From Ianthella basta (lineage: Eukaryota; Porifera; Demospongiae; Verongiida; Ianthellidae), in NCBI GenBank assembly GCA_964019415.1, contig CAXHTE010000047.1:46001-110000 (forward strand): DNA of 64,000 bases, read 5' to 3'. Below, piece after piece: positions 43,739 to 56,600 of this stretch; the stretch's first letter is position 1; each line of letters opens with the position of its first letter. Made by a program: the position numbers and the translations under genes. The notes below the pieces were generated by a model, which was given only the letters and a program-made list of their open reading frames with translations, did no database searches and was not told the origin of the DNA.

Positions 43739-46700
43739 GATATAACAAGGTAAGATTGGCAAGATTTGGCAAGATATGACCATAGATAGTAAAAACCACA
43801 GGGATTGGAAACATTAAATTTATACATGATATTAAGCGTTACAATAATATAAATGTATGACACCGTGTATTCATGCGTGTTGACCATGCGTGGGCGCCGA
43901 AAATATCCCTTTCTCTTATTTTCTTCGAATCTCGCGTGTTGTTTGACTGTTACTGTTTATGAGACTACCAAGGTTTCTATTCTCAAACATATTTATCTAC
44001 ACAGAGATAGAAAGAAGCAACCAATAGCTAGTAACTTCGTAAAACGATGCACAAGCGACTGTAGAATTTGTGGCAACAAATTCTCAGCGACTAAGAAGAA
44101 AACCTTCCTAACTTTGAATGTTCTGGTTACAAAGCAAATCAAATTATCATAATAAGCGGCAAACATTACCTTTGAAAGAGATTTCACGGGCAATATCGTC
44201 GAAAATCTGTTAGCCCACAAGGTTAACGGTGGAAACAGATACTAAGGTATACGAGGTCCGATGATCTTCGTTCTTGCGTGAATCTGTAGAGGATATGTCC
44301 GTTTATCATAATATCCGGCAAAGAACTGACTCAGCCTCGAAAGAAACGGAAGAGAACGCGGTGTTTGTGACGTTCCGAAGCGGGCAAAACCTTTTTTGGG
44401 ACTTCCTTAGGCACAAGTCTATGACACTTACGCAACGCCTACAAAAAAAGAACGGGCGATGACGTCACGCATATTATCGCCGCAACACGCATGAATATTG
44501 TGCAATTGCGGAGTTGCCAATCCCTGTGGTTTTTACTATCTATGATATGACAAGGTACGATAAAGCAAGATTTGGCAAGATATGACAAGGTAAGATCTGG
44601 CAAGATATGACAAGGTAAGATTTGGCAAGATTTGGCAAGATATGACAAGGTAAGATAAGGTAAGATTAGGCAAGATATGAAAAGGTAAGATTTGGCAAGA
44701 TTTGGCAAGATATGAAAAGGTAAGATCTGGCAAGATATGACAAGGTAAGATTTGGCAAGATATGATAAGGAAAGATTAGGCAAGATGTGACAAGGTAAGA
44801 TTTGGCAAGATTTGGCACGATATGACAAGGTAAGATTTGGCAAGATTAGGCAAGATATGACAAGGTAAGATTTGGCAAGATATGACAAGGTAAGATTAGG
44901 CAAGATTAGGCAATATATGACGAGGTGAGATCTGGCCAGATTTGGTAAAAGATGACGAGGTAAGATTAAGCAAGATTTGGCAAAATATGACAAGGTAAGA
45001 TTAAGCAAGATTTGGCAAGATATGACAAGGTAAGATTAGGCAAGATTAGGCAATATATGACGAGGTGAGATCTGGCCAGATTTGGTAAAAGATGATGAGG
45101 TAAGATTAAGCAAGATTTGGCAAAATATGACAAGGTAAGATTAAGCAAGATTTGGCAAGATATGACAAGGTAAGATTAGGCAAGATTAGGCAAGATACGA
45201 CAAGGTAAGATTAGGCAAGATTAGGCAAGATATGGCAATATAAGATTAGGCAAGATTTGGCAAGATATGACAAGGTAAGATTTGGCAACATTTGGCAAGA
45301 TTTGACAAGGTAAGATTTGGCAAGATTTAGCAAGATATGACAATGAGAGATTAAGCAAGATTTGGCAAGATATGACAAGGTAAGATTTGGCAAGATTTGG
45401 CAAGACATGACAAGGTAAGATTAGGCAAGATATGACAAGGTAAGATTAGGCAAGATTTGGCAAGATATGACAAGGTAAGATTTGGCAAGATTTGAAAAGA
45501 TATGACAAAGAAAGATTAGGTAAGATTAGGCAAGATATGAGAAGGTAAGATTTGGCAAGATTTGCAATTGGCAAGATATAACAAGGTAAGATTGGCAAGA
45601 TTTGGCAAGATATGACAAGGTACGATAAAGCAAGATTTGGCAAGATATGACAAGGGTAAGATCTGGCAAGATATGACAAGGTAAGATTTGGCAAGATTTG
45701 GCAAGATATGACAAGGTAAGATAAGGTAAGATTAGGCAAGATATGAAAAGGTAAGATTTGGCAAGATTTGGCAAGATATGAAAAGGTAAGATCTGGCAAG
45801 ATATGACAAGGTAAGATTTGGCAAGATATGATAAGGAAAGATTAGGCAAGATGTGACAAGGTAAGATTTGGCAAGATTTGGCACGATATGACAAGGTAAG
45901 ATTTGGCAAGATTAGGCAAGATATGACAAGGTAAGATTTGGCAAGATATGACAAGGTAAGATTAGGCAAGATTAGGCAATATATGACGAGGTGAGATCTG
46001 GCCAGATTTGGTAAAAGATGACGAGGTAAGATTAAGCAAGATTTGGCAAAATATGACAAGGTAAGATTAAGCAAGATTTGGCAAGATATGACAAGGTAAG
46101 ATTAGGCAAGATTAGGCAAGATATGACAAGGTAAGATTAGGCAAGATTAGGCAAGATATGACAATATAAGATTAGGCAAGATTTGGCAAGATATGACAAG
46201 GTAAGATTTGGCAACATTTGGCAAGATTTGACAAGGTAAGATTTGGCAAGATTTGGCAAGATATGACAATGTAAGATTAAGCAAGATTTGGCAAGATATG
46301 ACAAGGTAAGATTTGGCAAGATTTGGCAAGACATGACAAGGTAAGATTAGGCAAGATATGACAAGGTAAGATTAGGCAAGATTTGGCAAGATATGACAAG
46401 GTAAGATTTGGCGAGATTTGGAAAGATATGACAAAGAAAGATTAGGTAAGATTAGGCAAGATATGACAAGGTAAGATTTGGCAAGATTTGCAATTGGCAA
46501 GATATAACAAGGTAAGATTGGCAAGATTTGGCAAGATATGACAAGGTACGATAAAGCAAGATTTGGCAAGATATGACAAGGTAAGATCTGGCAAGATATG
46601 ACAAGGTAAGATTTGGCAAGATTTGGCAAGATATGACAAGGTAAGATAAGGTAAGATTAGGCAAGATATGAAAAGGTAAGATTTGGCAAGATTTGGCAAG

Positions 46701-47430
46701 ATATGAAAAGGTAAGATCTGGCAAGATATGACAAGGTAAGATTTGGCAAGATATAATAAGGAAAGATTAGGCAAGATGTGACAAGGTAAGATTTGGCAAG
46801 ATTAGGCAAGATATGACAAGGTAAGATTTGGCAAGATATGACAAGGTAAGATTAGGCAAGATTAGGCAATATATGACGAGGTGAGATCTGGCCAGATTTG
46901 GTAAAAGATGACGAGGTAAGATTAAGCAAGATTTGGCAAAATATGACAAGGTAAGATTAAGCAAGATTTGGCAAGATATGACAAGGTAAGATTAGGCAAG
47001 ATTAGGCAAGATATGACAAGGTAAGATTAGGCAAGATTAGGCAAGATATGGCAATATAAGATTAGGCAAGATTTGGCAAGATATGACAAGGTAAGATTTG
47101 GCAACATTTGGCAAGATTTGACAAGGTAAGATTTGGCAAGATTTGGCAAGATATGACAATGTAAGATTAAGCAAGATTTGGCAAGATATGACAATATGAG
47201 ATTTGGCGAGATTTGGCAAGACATGACAAGGTAAGATTAGGCAAGATATGACAAGGTAAGATTAGGCAAGATTTGGCAAGATATGACAGGGTAAGATTTT
47301 GCAAGATTTGGCAGGATATGACAAGGTAAGATTAAGCAAGATTTGGCAAGATATGACAAGGTAAGATTTGGCAAGATTTGGCAAGATATGACAAGGTAAG
47401 TTTAGGCAAGATTTGGCAAGATATGACAAG
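43739..47430. repeat. Higher-order satellite blocks of about 926 bp
   Basis: The marker unit GATATAACAAGGTAAGATTG occurs at 43739, 45575 and 46501. The last two are 926 bp apart. The first spacing equals 926 plus the transposon and its duplication (771) plus a 139-bp local tandem duplication around 44900-45180. This shows block-wise amplification. Confidence 0.8.
43773..44551. mobile_element. 763-bp transposon inserted in the satellite
   Basis: 28-bp perfect inverted ends: 43781-43808 (CATAGATAGTAAAAACCACA...) and 44517-44544. It is flanked by an 8-bp duplication of satellite sequence GATATGAC (43773-43780 and 44544-44551; the first G is shared with the terminal repeat). Homologous satellite blocks at about 45575 and 46501 have the identical surrounding units without the element, i.e. 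empty sites. The inner sequence is not satellite. A 75-codon minus frame inside is unrecognised. The 8-bp duplication suggests hAT-like integration, but the class is uncertain. Confidence 0.85.
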
Positions 47431-48330
47431 GTAAGATTTGGCAAGATTAGACAAGATATGACAAGGTAAGATTTGGCAAGATATGATAAGGAAAGATTAG
47501 GCAAGATGTGACAAGGTAAGATTTGGCAAGATTTGGCACGATATGACAAGGTAAGATTTGGCAAGATTAGGCAAGATATGACAAGGTAAGATTTGGCAAG
47601 ATATGACAAGGTAAGATTAGGCAAGATTAGGCAATATATGACGAGGTGAGATCTGGCCAGATTTGGTAAAAGATGACGAGGTAAGATTAAGCAAGATTTG
47701 GCAAAATATGACAAGGTAAGATTAAGCAAGATTTGGCAAGATATGACAAGGTAAGATTAGGCAAGATTAGGCAAGATATGACAAGGTAAGATTAGGCAAG
47801 ATTAGGCAAGATATGGCAATATAAGATTAGGCAAGATTTGGCAAGATATGACAAGGTAAGATTTGGCAACATTTGGCAAGATTTGACAAGGTAAGATTTG
47901 GCAAGATTTGGCAAGATATGACAATGTAAGATTAAGCAAGATTTGGCAAGATATGACAAGGTAAGATTTGGCAAGATTTGGCAAGACATGACAAGGTAAG
48001 ATTAGGCAAGATATGACAAGGTAAGATTAGGCAAGATTTGGCAAGATATGACAGGGTAAGATTTTGCAAGATTTGGCAGGATATGACAAGGTAAGATTAA
48101 GCAAGATTTGGAAAGATATGACAAGGTAAGATTTGGCAAGATTTGGCAAGATATGACAAGGTAAGTTTAGGCAAGATTTGGCAAGATATGACAAGGTAAG
48201 ATTTGGCAAGATTAGACAAGATATGACAAGGTAAGATTTAGCAAGATTTGGCAAGATATGACAAGGTAAGATTTGGCAAGATTTGGAAAGATATGACAAG
48301 GTAAGATTGATTAAGATTAGGCAAGATATG
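47260..48330. repeat. Higher-order satellite block repeated at 765 bp
   Basis: ATATGACAGGGTAAGATTTT at 47281 recurs at 48046, and flanking variant units correspond. Confidence 0.75.
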
Positions 48331-49199
48331 ACAAGGTAAGATTAGGCAAGATTTGGCAAGATATGACAAGGTAAGATCTGGCAAGATATGACAAGGTAGG
48401 ATTTGGCAAGATATGACAAGGAAAGAATAGCAAGATATGATAAAGTAAGATTTGGCATGTTTTGGCAAGATATGACTAGGTACGATTAAGCAAGATTTGG
48501 CAAGATATCACAAGGTAAGATAAGGTAAGATTAGGCAAGATAGGAAAAAGTAAGATTTGGCAAGATTTGGCAAGATATGACAAGATAAGATCTGGCAAGA
48601 TATGACAAGGCATGATTTGGCAAGATATGACAAGGAAAGATTAGGCAAGATGTGACAAGGTAAGATTTGGCAAGATTTGGCAAGATATGACAAGGTAAGA
48701 TTTGGCAAGATTAGGCAAGATATGACAAGGTAAGATTTGGCAAGATTTGGCAAGATATGACAAGGTAAGATTTGGCAAGATTAGGCAAGATATGACAAGG
48801 TAAGATTTGGCAAGATATGACAAGGTAAGATTATGCAAGATTAGGCAATATATGACGAGGTGAGATCTGGCCAGATTTGGTAAAAGATGACAAGGTAAGA
48901 TTAAGCAAGATTTGGCAAGATATGACAAGGTAAGATTAGGCAAGATTAGGCAAGATATGACAATATAAGATTAGGCAAGATTTGGCAAGATATAACAAGG
49001 TAAGATTTGGCAACATTTGGCAAGATATGACAAGGTAAGATTTGGCAAGATTTGGCAAGATATGACAAGGTAAGATTAAGCAAGATTTGGCAAGGTAAGA
49101 TTAGGCAAGATTTGGCAAGATATGACAGGGTAAGATTTGGCAACATTTGGCAAGATATGACTAGGTAAGATTATGCAAGATTTGGCAAGATATGACAAG

Positions 49200-50600
49200 G
49201 TAAGATTAAGTAAGATTTGGCAAGATATGACAAGGTAAGAATTGGAAAGATTTGGCAAGATATGACAAGGTAAGATTAGGCAAGAGATGACAAGGTAAGT
49301 TTAGGCAAGATTTGGCAAGATATGACAAGGTAAGATTTGGCAAGATTAGACAAGATATGACAAGGTAAGATTTTGCAAGATTTGGCAAGATATGACAAGG
49401 TAAGATTTGGCAAGATTTGGAATGATATGACAAGGTAAGATTAATTAAGATTAGGCAAGATATGACAAGGTAAGATTTGGCAAGATTTGGCAAGATATGA
49501 CAAGGTAAGATCTGGCAAGATATGACAAGGTAAGAATTGGCAAGATATGACAAGGAAAGAATAGCAAGATATGATAAAGTAAGATTTGGCATGTTTTGGC
49601 AAGATATGACTAGGTACGATTAAGCAAGATTTGGCAAGATATGACAAGGTAAGATCTGGCAAGATATGACAAGGTAAGATTTGGCAAGATTTGGCAAGAT
49701 ATGACAAGGTAAGATAAGGTAAGATTAGGCAAGATATGAAAAGGTAAGATTTGGCAAGATTTGACAAGATATGACAAGGTAAGATCTGGCAAGATATGAC
49801 AAGGCAAGATTTGGCAAGATATGACAGGGTAAGATTTGGCAACATTTGGCAAGATATGACTAGGTAAGATTTTGCAAGATTTGGCAAGATATGACAAGGT
49901 AAGATTAAGTAAGATTTGGCAAGATATGACAAGGTAAGAATTGGAAAGATTTGGCAAGATATGACAAGGTAAGATTAGGCAAGAGATGACAAGGTAAGTT
50001 TAGGCAAGATTTGGCAAGATATGACAAGGTAAGATTTGGCAAGATTAGACAAGATATGACAAGGTAAGATTTTGCAAGATTTGGCAAGATATGACAAGGT
50101 AAGATTTGGCAAGATTTGGAATGATATGACAAGGTAAGATTAATTAAGATTAGGCAAGATATGACAAGGTAAGATTTGGCAAGATTTGGCAAGATATGAC
50201 AAGGTAAGATCTGGCAAGATATGACAAGGTAAGAATTGGCAAGATATGACAAGGAAAGAATAGCAAGATATGATAAAGTAAGATTTGGCATGTTTTGGCA
50301 AGATATGACTAGGTACGATTAAGCAAGATTTGGCAAGATATGACAAGGTAAGATCTGGCAAGATATGACAAGGTAAGATTTGGCAAGATTTGGCAAGATA
50401 TGACAAGGTAAGATAAGGTAAGATTAGGCAAGATATGAAAAAGTAAGATTTGGCAAGATTTGACAAGATATGACAAGGTAAGATCTGGCAAGATATGACA
50501 AGGCAAGATTTGGCAAGATATGACAAGGAAAGATTAGGCAAGATTAGGCAATATATGACGAGGTGAGATCTGGCCAGATTTGGTAAAAGATGACAAGGTA
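49200..50600. repeat. Higher-order satellite block repeated at 699 bp
   Basis: ATTGGAAAGATTTGG at 49241 recurs at 49940. The following variant units (AAGAGATGACAAGG, AATGATATGAC, AATTAAGATTAGG, AGAATAGCAAGATATGATAA) correspond one for one. Confidence 0.8.
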
Positions 50601-53600
50601 AGATTAAGCAAGATTTGGCAAGATATGACAAGGTAAGATTAAGCAAGATTTGCCAAGATATGACAAGGTAAGATTAGGCAAGATTAGGCAAGATATGACA
50701 ATGTAGAATTAGGCAAGATTAGGCAAGATATGACAATATAAGATTAGGCAAGATTTGGCAAGATATGACAAGGTATGATTTGGCAAGATTTGGCAAGATA
50801 TGACAAGGTAACATTAAGCAAGATTTGGCAAGATATGACAAGGTAAGATTAAGCTAGATTTGGCAATATATGACAGGATAAGATTAGGCAAGATTAGGCA
50901 AGATATGACGAGGTAAGATCTGGCCACATTTGGCAAAATATGACAAGGTAAGATTAAGCAAGATTTGGCAAGATATGACAAGGTAAGATTAGGCAAGATA
51001 TGACAAGGTAAGATTAGGCAAGATTTGGCAAGATATGACAAGGTAAGATTTGGCAACATTTGGCAAGATATGACAAGGTAAGATTTGGCAAGATTTGGCA
51101 AGATATGACAAAGTAAGACTAAGCAAGATTTGGCAAGATATGACAAGGTAAGATTTGGCAAGATTTGGCAAGATATGACAAGGTAAGATTAGGCAAGATA
51201 TGACAAGGTAAGATTAGGCAAGATTTGGCAAGATATGACAAGGTAAGATTTGGCAAGATTTGGCAAGATATGACAAGGTAAGATTAAGCAAGATTTGGCA
51301 AGATATGACAAGGTAAGATTTGGCAAGATTTGAAAAGATATGACAAGGTAAGTTTAGGCAAGATTAGGCAAGATACGACAAGATAAGATTTGGCAAGATT
51401 TGCAATTAGCAAGATATGACCAGGTGAGATTTGGCAAGATATGACAAGGTAAGATTTGGCAAGATATGACAAGGTAAGATTAGGCAACATATGACAAAGA
51501 AAGATTAAGCAAGATTGGGCAAGATATGACAAGGTAAGATTTGGCAAGATTTGCAATTGGCAAGATATGACAAGGTGAGATTTGGCAAGATTTGGCAAGA
51601 TAAGACAAGGTAAGATTAAATAAGATTTGGCAAGATATGACAAGGTAAGATTAGGCAAAATATGACAAAGTAAGATTAAGCAAGATTTGGCAAGATGTGA
51701 CAAGGTAAGATTTGGCAAGATAAGACAAGGTATGATTTGGCAAGATTTAGCAAGATATTACAAGTAAGATTAGGAAAGATTTGGCAGGATATGACGAGGG
51801 AACATCTGGCAAGATATGACGAGGTATGATCTGGCAAGATATAACGAGCTAAGATTAAGCAAGATTTTGCAAGATATAACAAGGTAAGATTTGGCAAGAT
51901 TTGGCAAGATATGACAAGTTAAGATTAAGCAAGATTTGGCAAGATATGACAAGGTAAGATTAAGCAAGATTGGGTAAGATATGATAAGGTAAGATATGGC
52001 AAGATTTGGCAAGATATGACGAGGTAAGACCTGGCAAGATATGACGAGGTATGATCTGGCAAGATATGACAAGGTAAGATCTGGCAAGGTTAGGCAAGAT
52101 ATGACGAGGTAAGATCCGGCAAGATATGACGAGGTTTGATCTGGTAAGATATGACCAGGTAAGATCTGGCAAAATATGACAAGGTAAGATTCTGGCAACA
52201 TTAGGCAAGACATGACAAGGTAAGATCTGGCAAGATTAAGCAATATATGACAAGATAAGATCTGGCAAGATATGACAAGGTAAGATTTGGCAAGATTTGG
52301 CAAGAAATGACGAGGTAAGATCTGGCAACATTAGGCAAGATATGACAAGGTAAGATTTGGCAAGATTTGGAAAGATATGACAAGGTAAGATTAAGCAAGA
52401 GTTGGCAAGATATGACAAGGTAAGATTTGGCAAGATTTGAAAAGATATGACAAGGTAAGTTTAGGCAAGATTAGGCAAGATACGACAAGGTAAGATTTGG
52501 CAAGATTTGCAATTGGCAAGATATGACCAGGTTAGATTTGGCAAGATTTGGCAAGATTTGGCAAGATATGACAAGGTAAGATTAAGCAAGATTTGGCAAG
52601 ATATGACAAGGTAAGATTTGGCAAGATTTGGCAAGAATTGACAAGGTAACATCTGGCAAGATATGACAAGGTAAGATTTGGCAAGATATGACAAGGTAAG
52701 ATTAGGCATAATATGACAAAGTAAGATTAAGTAAGATTTGGCAAGATATGACAAGGTAAGATTTGGCAAGATTTCGCACGATAAGACAAGGTAAGATTTG
52801 GCAAGAATTGGCAAGATATGACAAGGTAAGATTAAGCAAGATTAGGCAAGATATGACAAGGTAAGATTAGGCAAGATTATGCAAGATACGACAAGATAAG
52901 ATTTGGCAAGATTTGCAATTGGCAAGATATGACAAGGTAAGATTTGGCAAGATTTGGCAAGATATGACAGGGTAAGATTAAGCAAGATTTCGCCAGATAT
53001 GACAAGATAAGATTTGGCAAGATTTGAAAAGATATGACAAGCTAAGTTTAGGCAAGGTTAGGCAAGATATGACAAGGTAAGATTTGGCAAGATTTGCAAT
53101 TGGCAAGATTTGACAAGGTGAGATTTGGCAAGATTTGGCAAGATATGAAAATGTAAGATTAAGCAAGATTTGGCAAGATATGACGAGGTAAGACCTGGCA
53201 AGATATGACGAGGTATGATCTGGCAAGATATGACAAGGTAAGATCTGGCAAGGTTAGGCAAGATATGACGAGGTAAGATCCGGCAAGATATGACGAGGTT
53301 TGATGTGGTAAGATATGACGAGGTAAGATCTGGCAAAATATGACAAGGTAAGATTCTGGCAACATTAGGCAAGATATGACAAGGTAAGATCTGGCAAGAT
53401 TAAGCAAGATATGACAAGATAAGATCTGGCAAGATATGACAAGGTAAGATTTGGCAAGATTTGGCAAGAAATGACGAGGTAAGATATGGCAACATTAGGC
53501 AAGATATGACAAGGTAATATTTGGCAAGATTTGGCAAGATATGACAAGGTAAGATTAAGCAAGATTTGGCAAGATATGACAAGGTAAGATTTGGCAAGAT

Positions 53601-56600
53601 TTGAAAAGATATGACAAGGTAAGTTTAGGCAAGATTAGGCAAGATATGACAAGGTAAGATTTGGCAAGATTTGCAATTGGCAAGATATGACCAGGTGAGA
53701 TTTGGCAAGATTTGGCAAGATATGACAAGGTAAGATTTGGCAAGATTTGGCAAGATATGACAAGGTAACATCTGGCAAGATATGACAAGGTAAGATTTGG
53801 CAAGATATGACAAGGTAAGATTAGGCAAGATATGACAAAGTAAGATTAAGCAAGATTTGGCAAGATATGACAAGGTAAGATTTGGCAAGATTTGGCACGA
53901 TAAGACAAGGTAAGATTTGGCAAGATTTGGCAAGATATGACAAGGTAAGATTAAGCAAGATTAGGCAAGATATGACAAGGTAAGATTAGGCAAGATTATG
54001 CAAGATACGACAAGATAAGTTTTGGCAAGATTTGCAATTGGCAAGATATGACATGGTAAGATTTGGCAAGATTTGGCAAGATATGAAAGGGTAAGATTAA
54101 GCAAGATTTCACCAGATATGACAAGAGAAGATTTGGCAAGATTTGAAAAGATATGACAAGCTAAGTTTAGGCAAGATTAGGCAAGATATGACAAGGTAAG
54201 AATTGGCAAGATTTGCAATTGGCAAGATTTGACAAGGTGAGATTTGGCAAGATTTGGCAAGATATGACAATGTAAGATTAAGCAAAATTTGGCAAGATAT
54301 GACACGGTAAGATTAGGCAAGATTATGCAAGATACGACAAGATAAGATATGGCAAGATTTGCAATTGGCAAGATATGACAAGGTAAGATTTGGCTAGATT
54401 TGAAAAGATATGACAAGGTAAGATCTGGCAAGATTAGGCAAGATATGACAAGGTAATATTTGGCAAGATTAGGCAAGATATGACAAGGTAAGATCTGGCA
54501 AGATATGTCAAGGTATGATTTGGCAAGATATGACAAGGTAAGATAAGGCAAGATATGACAAAGTAAGTTTAAGCAAGATTTGGCAAGATATGACTAGGTA
54601 AGATTTGGCAAGATTTGGCAAGATAAGACAAGGTAAGATTTGGCAAGATTTGCAATTGGCAAGATATGACAAGGTAAGATTTGGCAAGATTTGGCAAGAT
54701 ATGACAAGGTAAGATTTGGCAAGATTTGGAAAGATATGACAAGGTAAGATTTGGCAAGATTTGGCAAGATATGACAAAGTAAGATTAAGCAAGATTTGGC
54801 AAGATATGACAAGGTAGGATTTGGCAAGATTTGGCAAGATATCATAAGGTAAGATCTGACAAGATATGACAAGGTAAGATTTGGCAAGATATGACAAGGT
54901 AAGATTAGGCAAGATATGACAAAGTAAGATTAAGCAAGATTTGGCAAGATATGACAAGGTAAGATTTGGCAAGATTTGGCAAGATAAGACAAGGTAAGAT
55001 TTGGCAAGATTTGGCAAGTTATGACTAGGTAAGATTAAGCAAGATTTGGCAAGATATGACAAGGTAAGATTAGGCAAGATTATGCAAGATACGACAAGAT
55101 AAGATTTGGCAAGATTTGCAATTGGCAAGATATGACAAGGTTAGATTTGGCAATATTTGGCAAGATATGACAGGGTAAGATTAAGCAAGATTTAGCAAGA
55201 TATGACAAGGTAAGATTTGGCAAGATTTGAAAAGATATGAGAAGCTAAGTTTAGGCAAGATTAGGCAAGATATGACAAGGTAAGATTTGGCAAGATTTGC
55301 AATTGGCAAGATTTGACAAGGTGAGATTTGGCAAGATTTGGCAAGATATGACAAAGTAAGATTAAGCAAGATTTGGCAAGATATGACAAGGTAAGATTTG
55401 GCAAGATTTGGCAAGATAAGACAAGGTAAGATTTGGCAAGATTTGGCAAGTTATGACTAGGTAAGATTAAGCAAGATTTGGCAAGATATGACAAGGTAAG
55501 ATTAGGCAAGATTATGCAAGATACGACAAGATAAGATTTGGCAAGATTTGCAATTGGCAAGATATGACAAGGTTAGATTTGGCAATATTTGGCAAGATAT
55601 GACAAGGTAAGATTAAGCAAGATTTGGCAAGATATGACGAGGTAAGACCTGGCAAGATATGACGAGGTATGATCTGGCAAGATATGACAAGGTAAGATCT
55701 GGCAAGGTTAGGCAAGATATGACAAGGTAAGATCCGGCAAGATATGACGAGGTTTGATCTAGTAAGATATGACGAGGTAAGATCTGGCAAAATATGACAA
55801 GGTAAGATTCTGGCAACATTAGGCAAGATATGACAAGGTAAGATCTGGCAAGATTAAGCAAGATATGACAAGATAAGATCTGACAAGATATGACAAGGTA
55901 AGATTTGGCAAGATTTGGCAAGAAATGACGAGGTAAGATCTGGCAACATTAGGCAAGATATGACAAGGTAAGATTTGGCAAGATTTGGCAAGATATGACA
56001 AGGTAAGATTAAGCAAGATTTGGCAAGATATGACGAGGTTTGATCTGGCAAGATATGACGAGGTAAGATCTGGCAAGTTACGACGGGGTATGATCTGGCA
56101 AGATATGACGAGGTAAGATCTGGCAAAAAAGGACAAGGTAAGATTCTAGCAAGATTTGGCAAGATATGACAAGGTAAGATTTGGCAACATATGACAAGGT
56201 AAGATTTGGCAAGATTTGGCAAGATATGACAAGGTAAGATCTGGCAAGATATGACAAGGTATGATTTGGCAAGATATGACAAGGTAAGATTAGGCAAGAT
56301 TTGGAAAGATATGACAATGTAAGATTTAGCAAGATTTGGAAAGATATGACAAGGTAAGATTTGGCTAGATTAGGCAAGATATGACAAGGTAAGATTTAGC
56401 TAGATTTGGCAAGATATGACAAGGTAATATTTTGCAAGATTTGGCAAGATATGACAAGGTAAGATTTGGCTAGATTAGGCAAGATATGACAAGGTAAGAT
56501 TTAGCTAGATTTGGCAAGATATGACAAGGTAATATTTTGCAAGATTTGGCAAGATATGACAAGGTAATATTTTGCAAGATTTGGCAATTTAGGACAAGGT

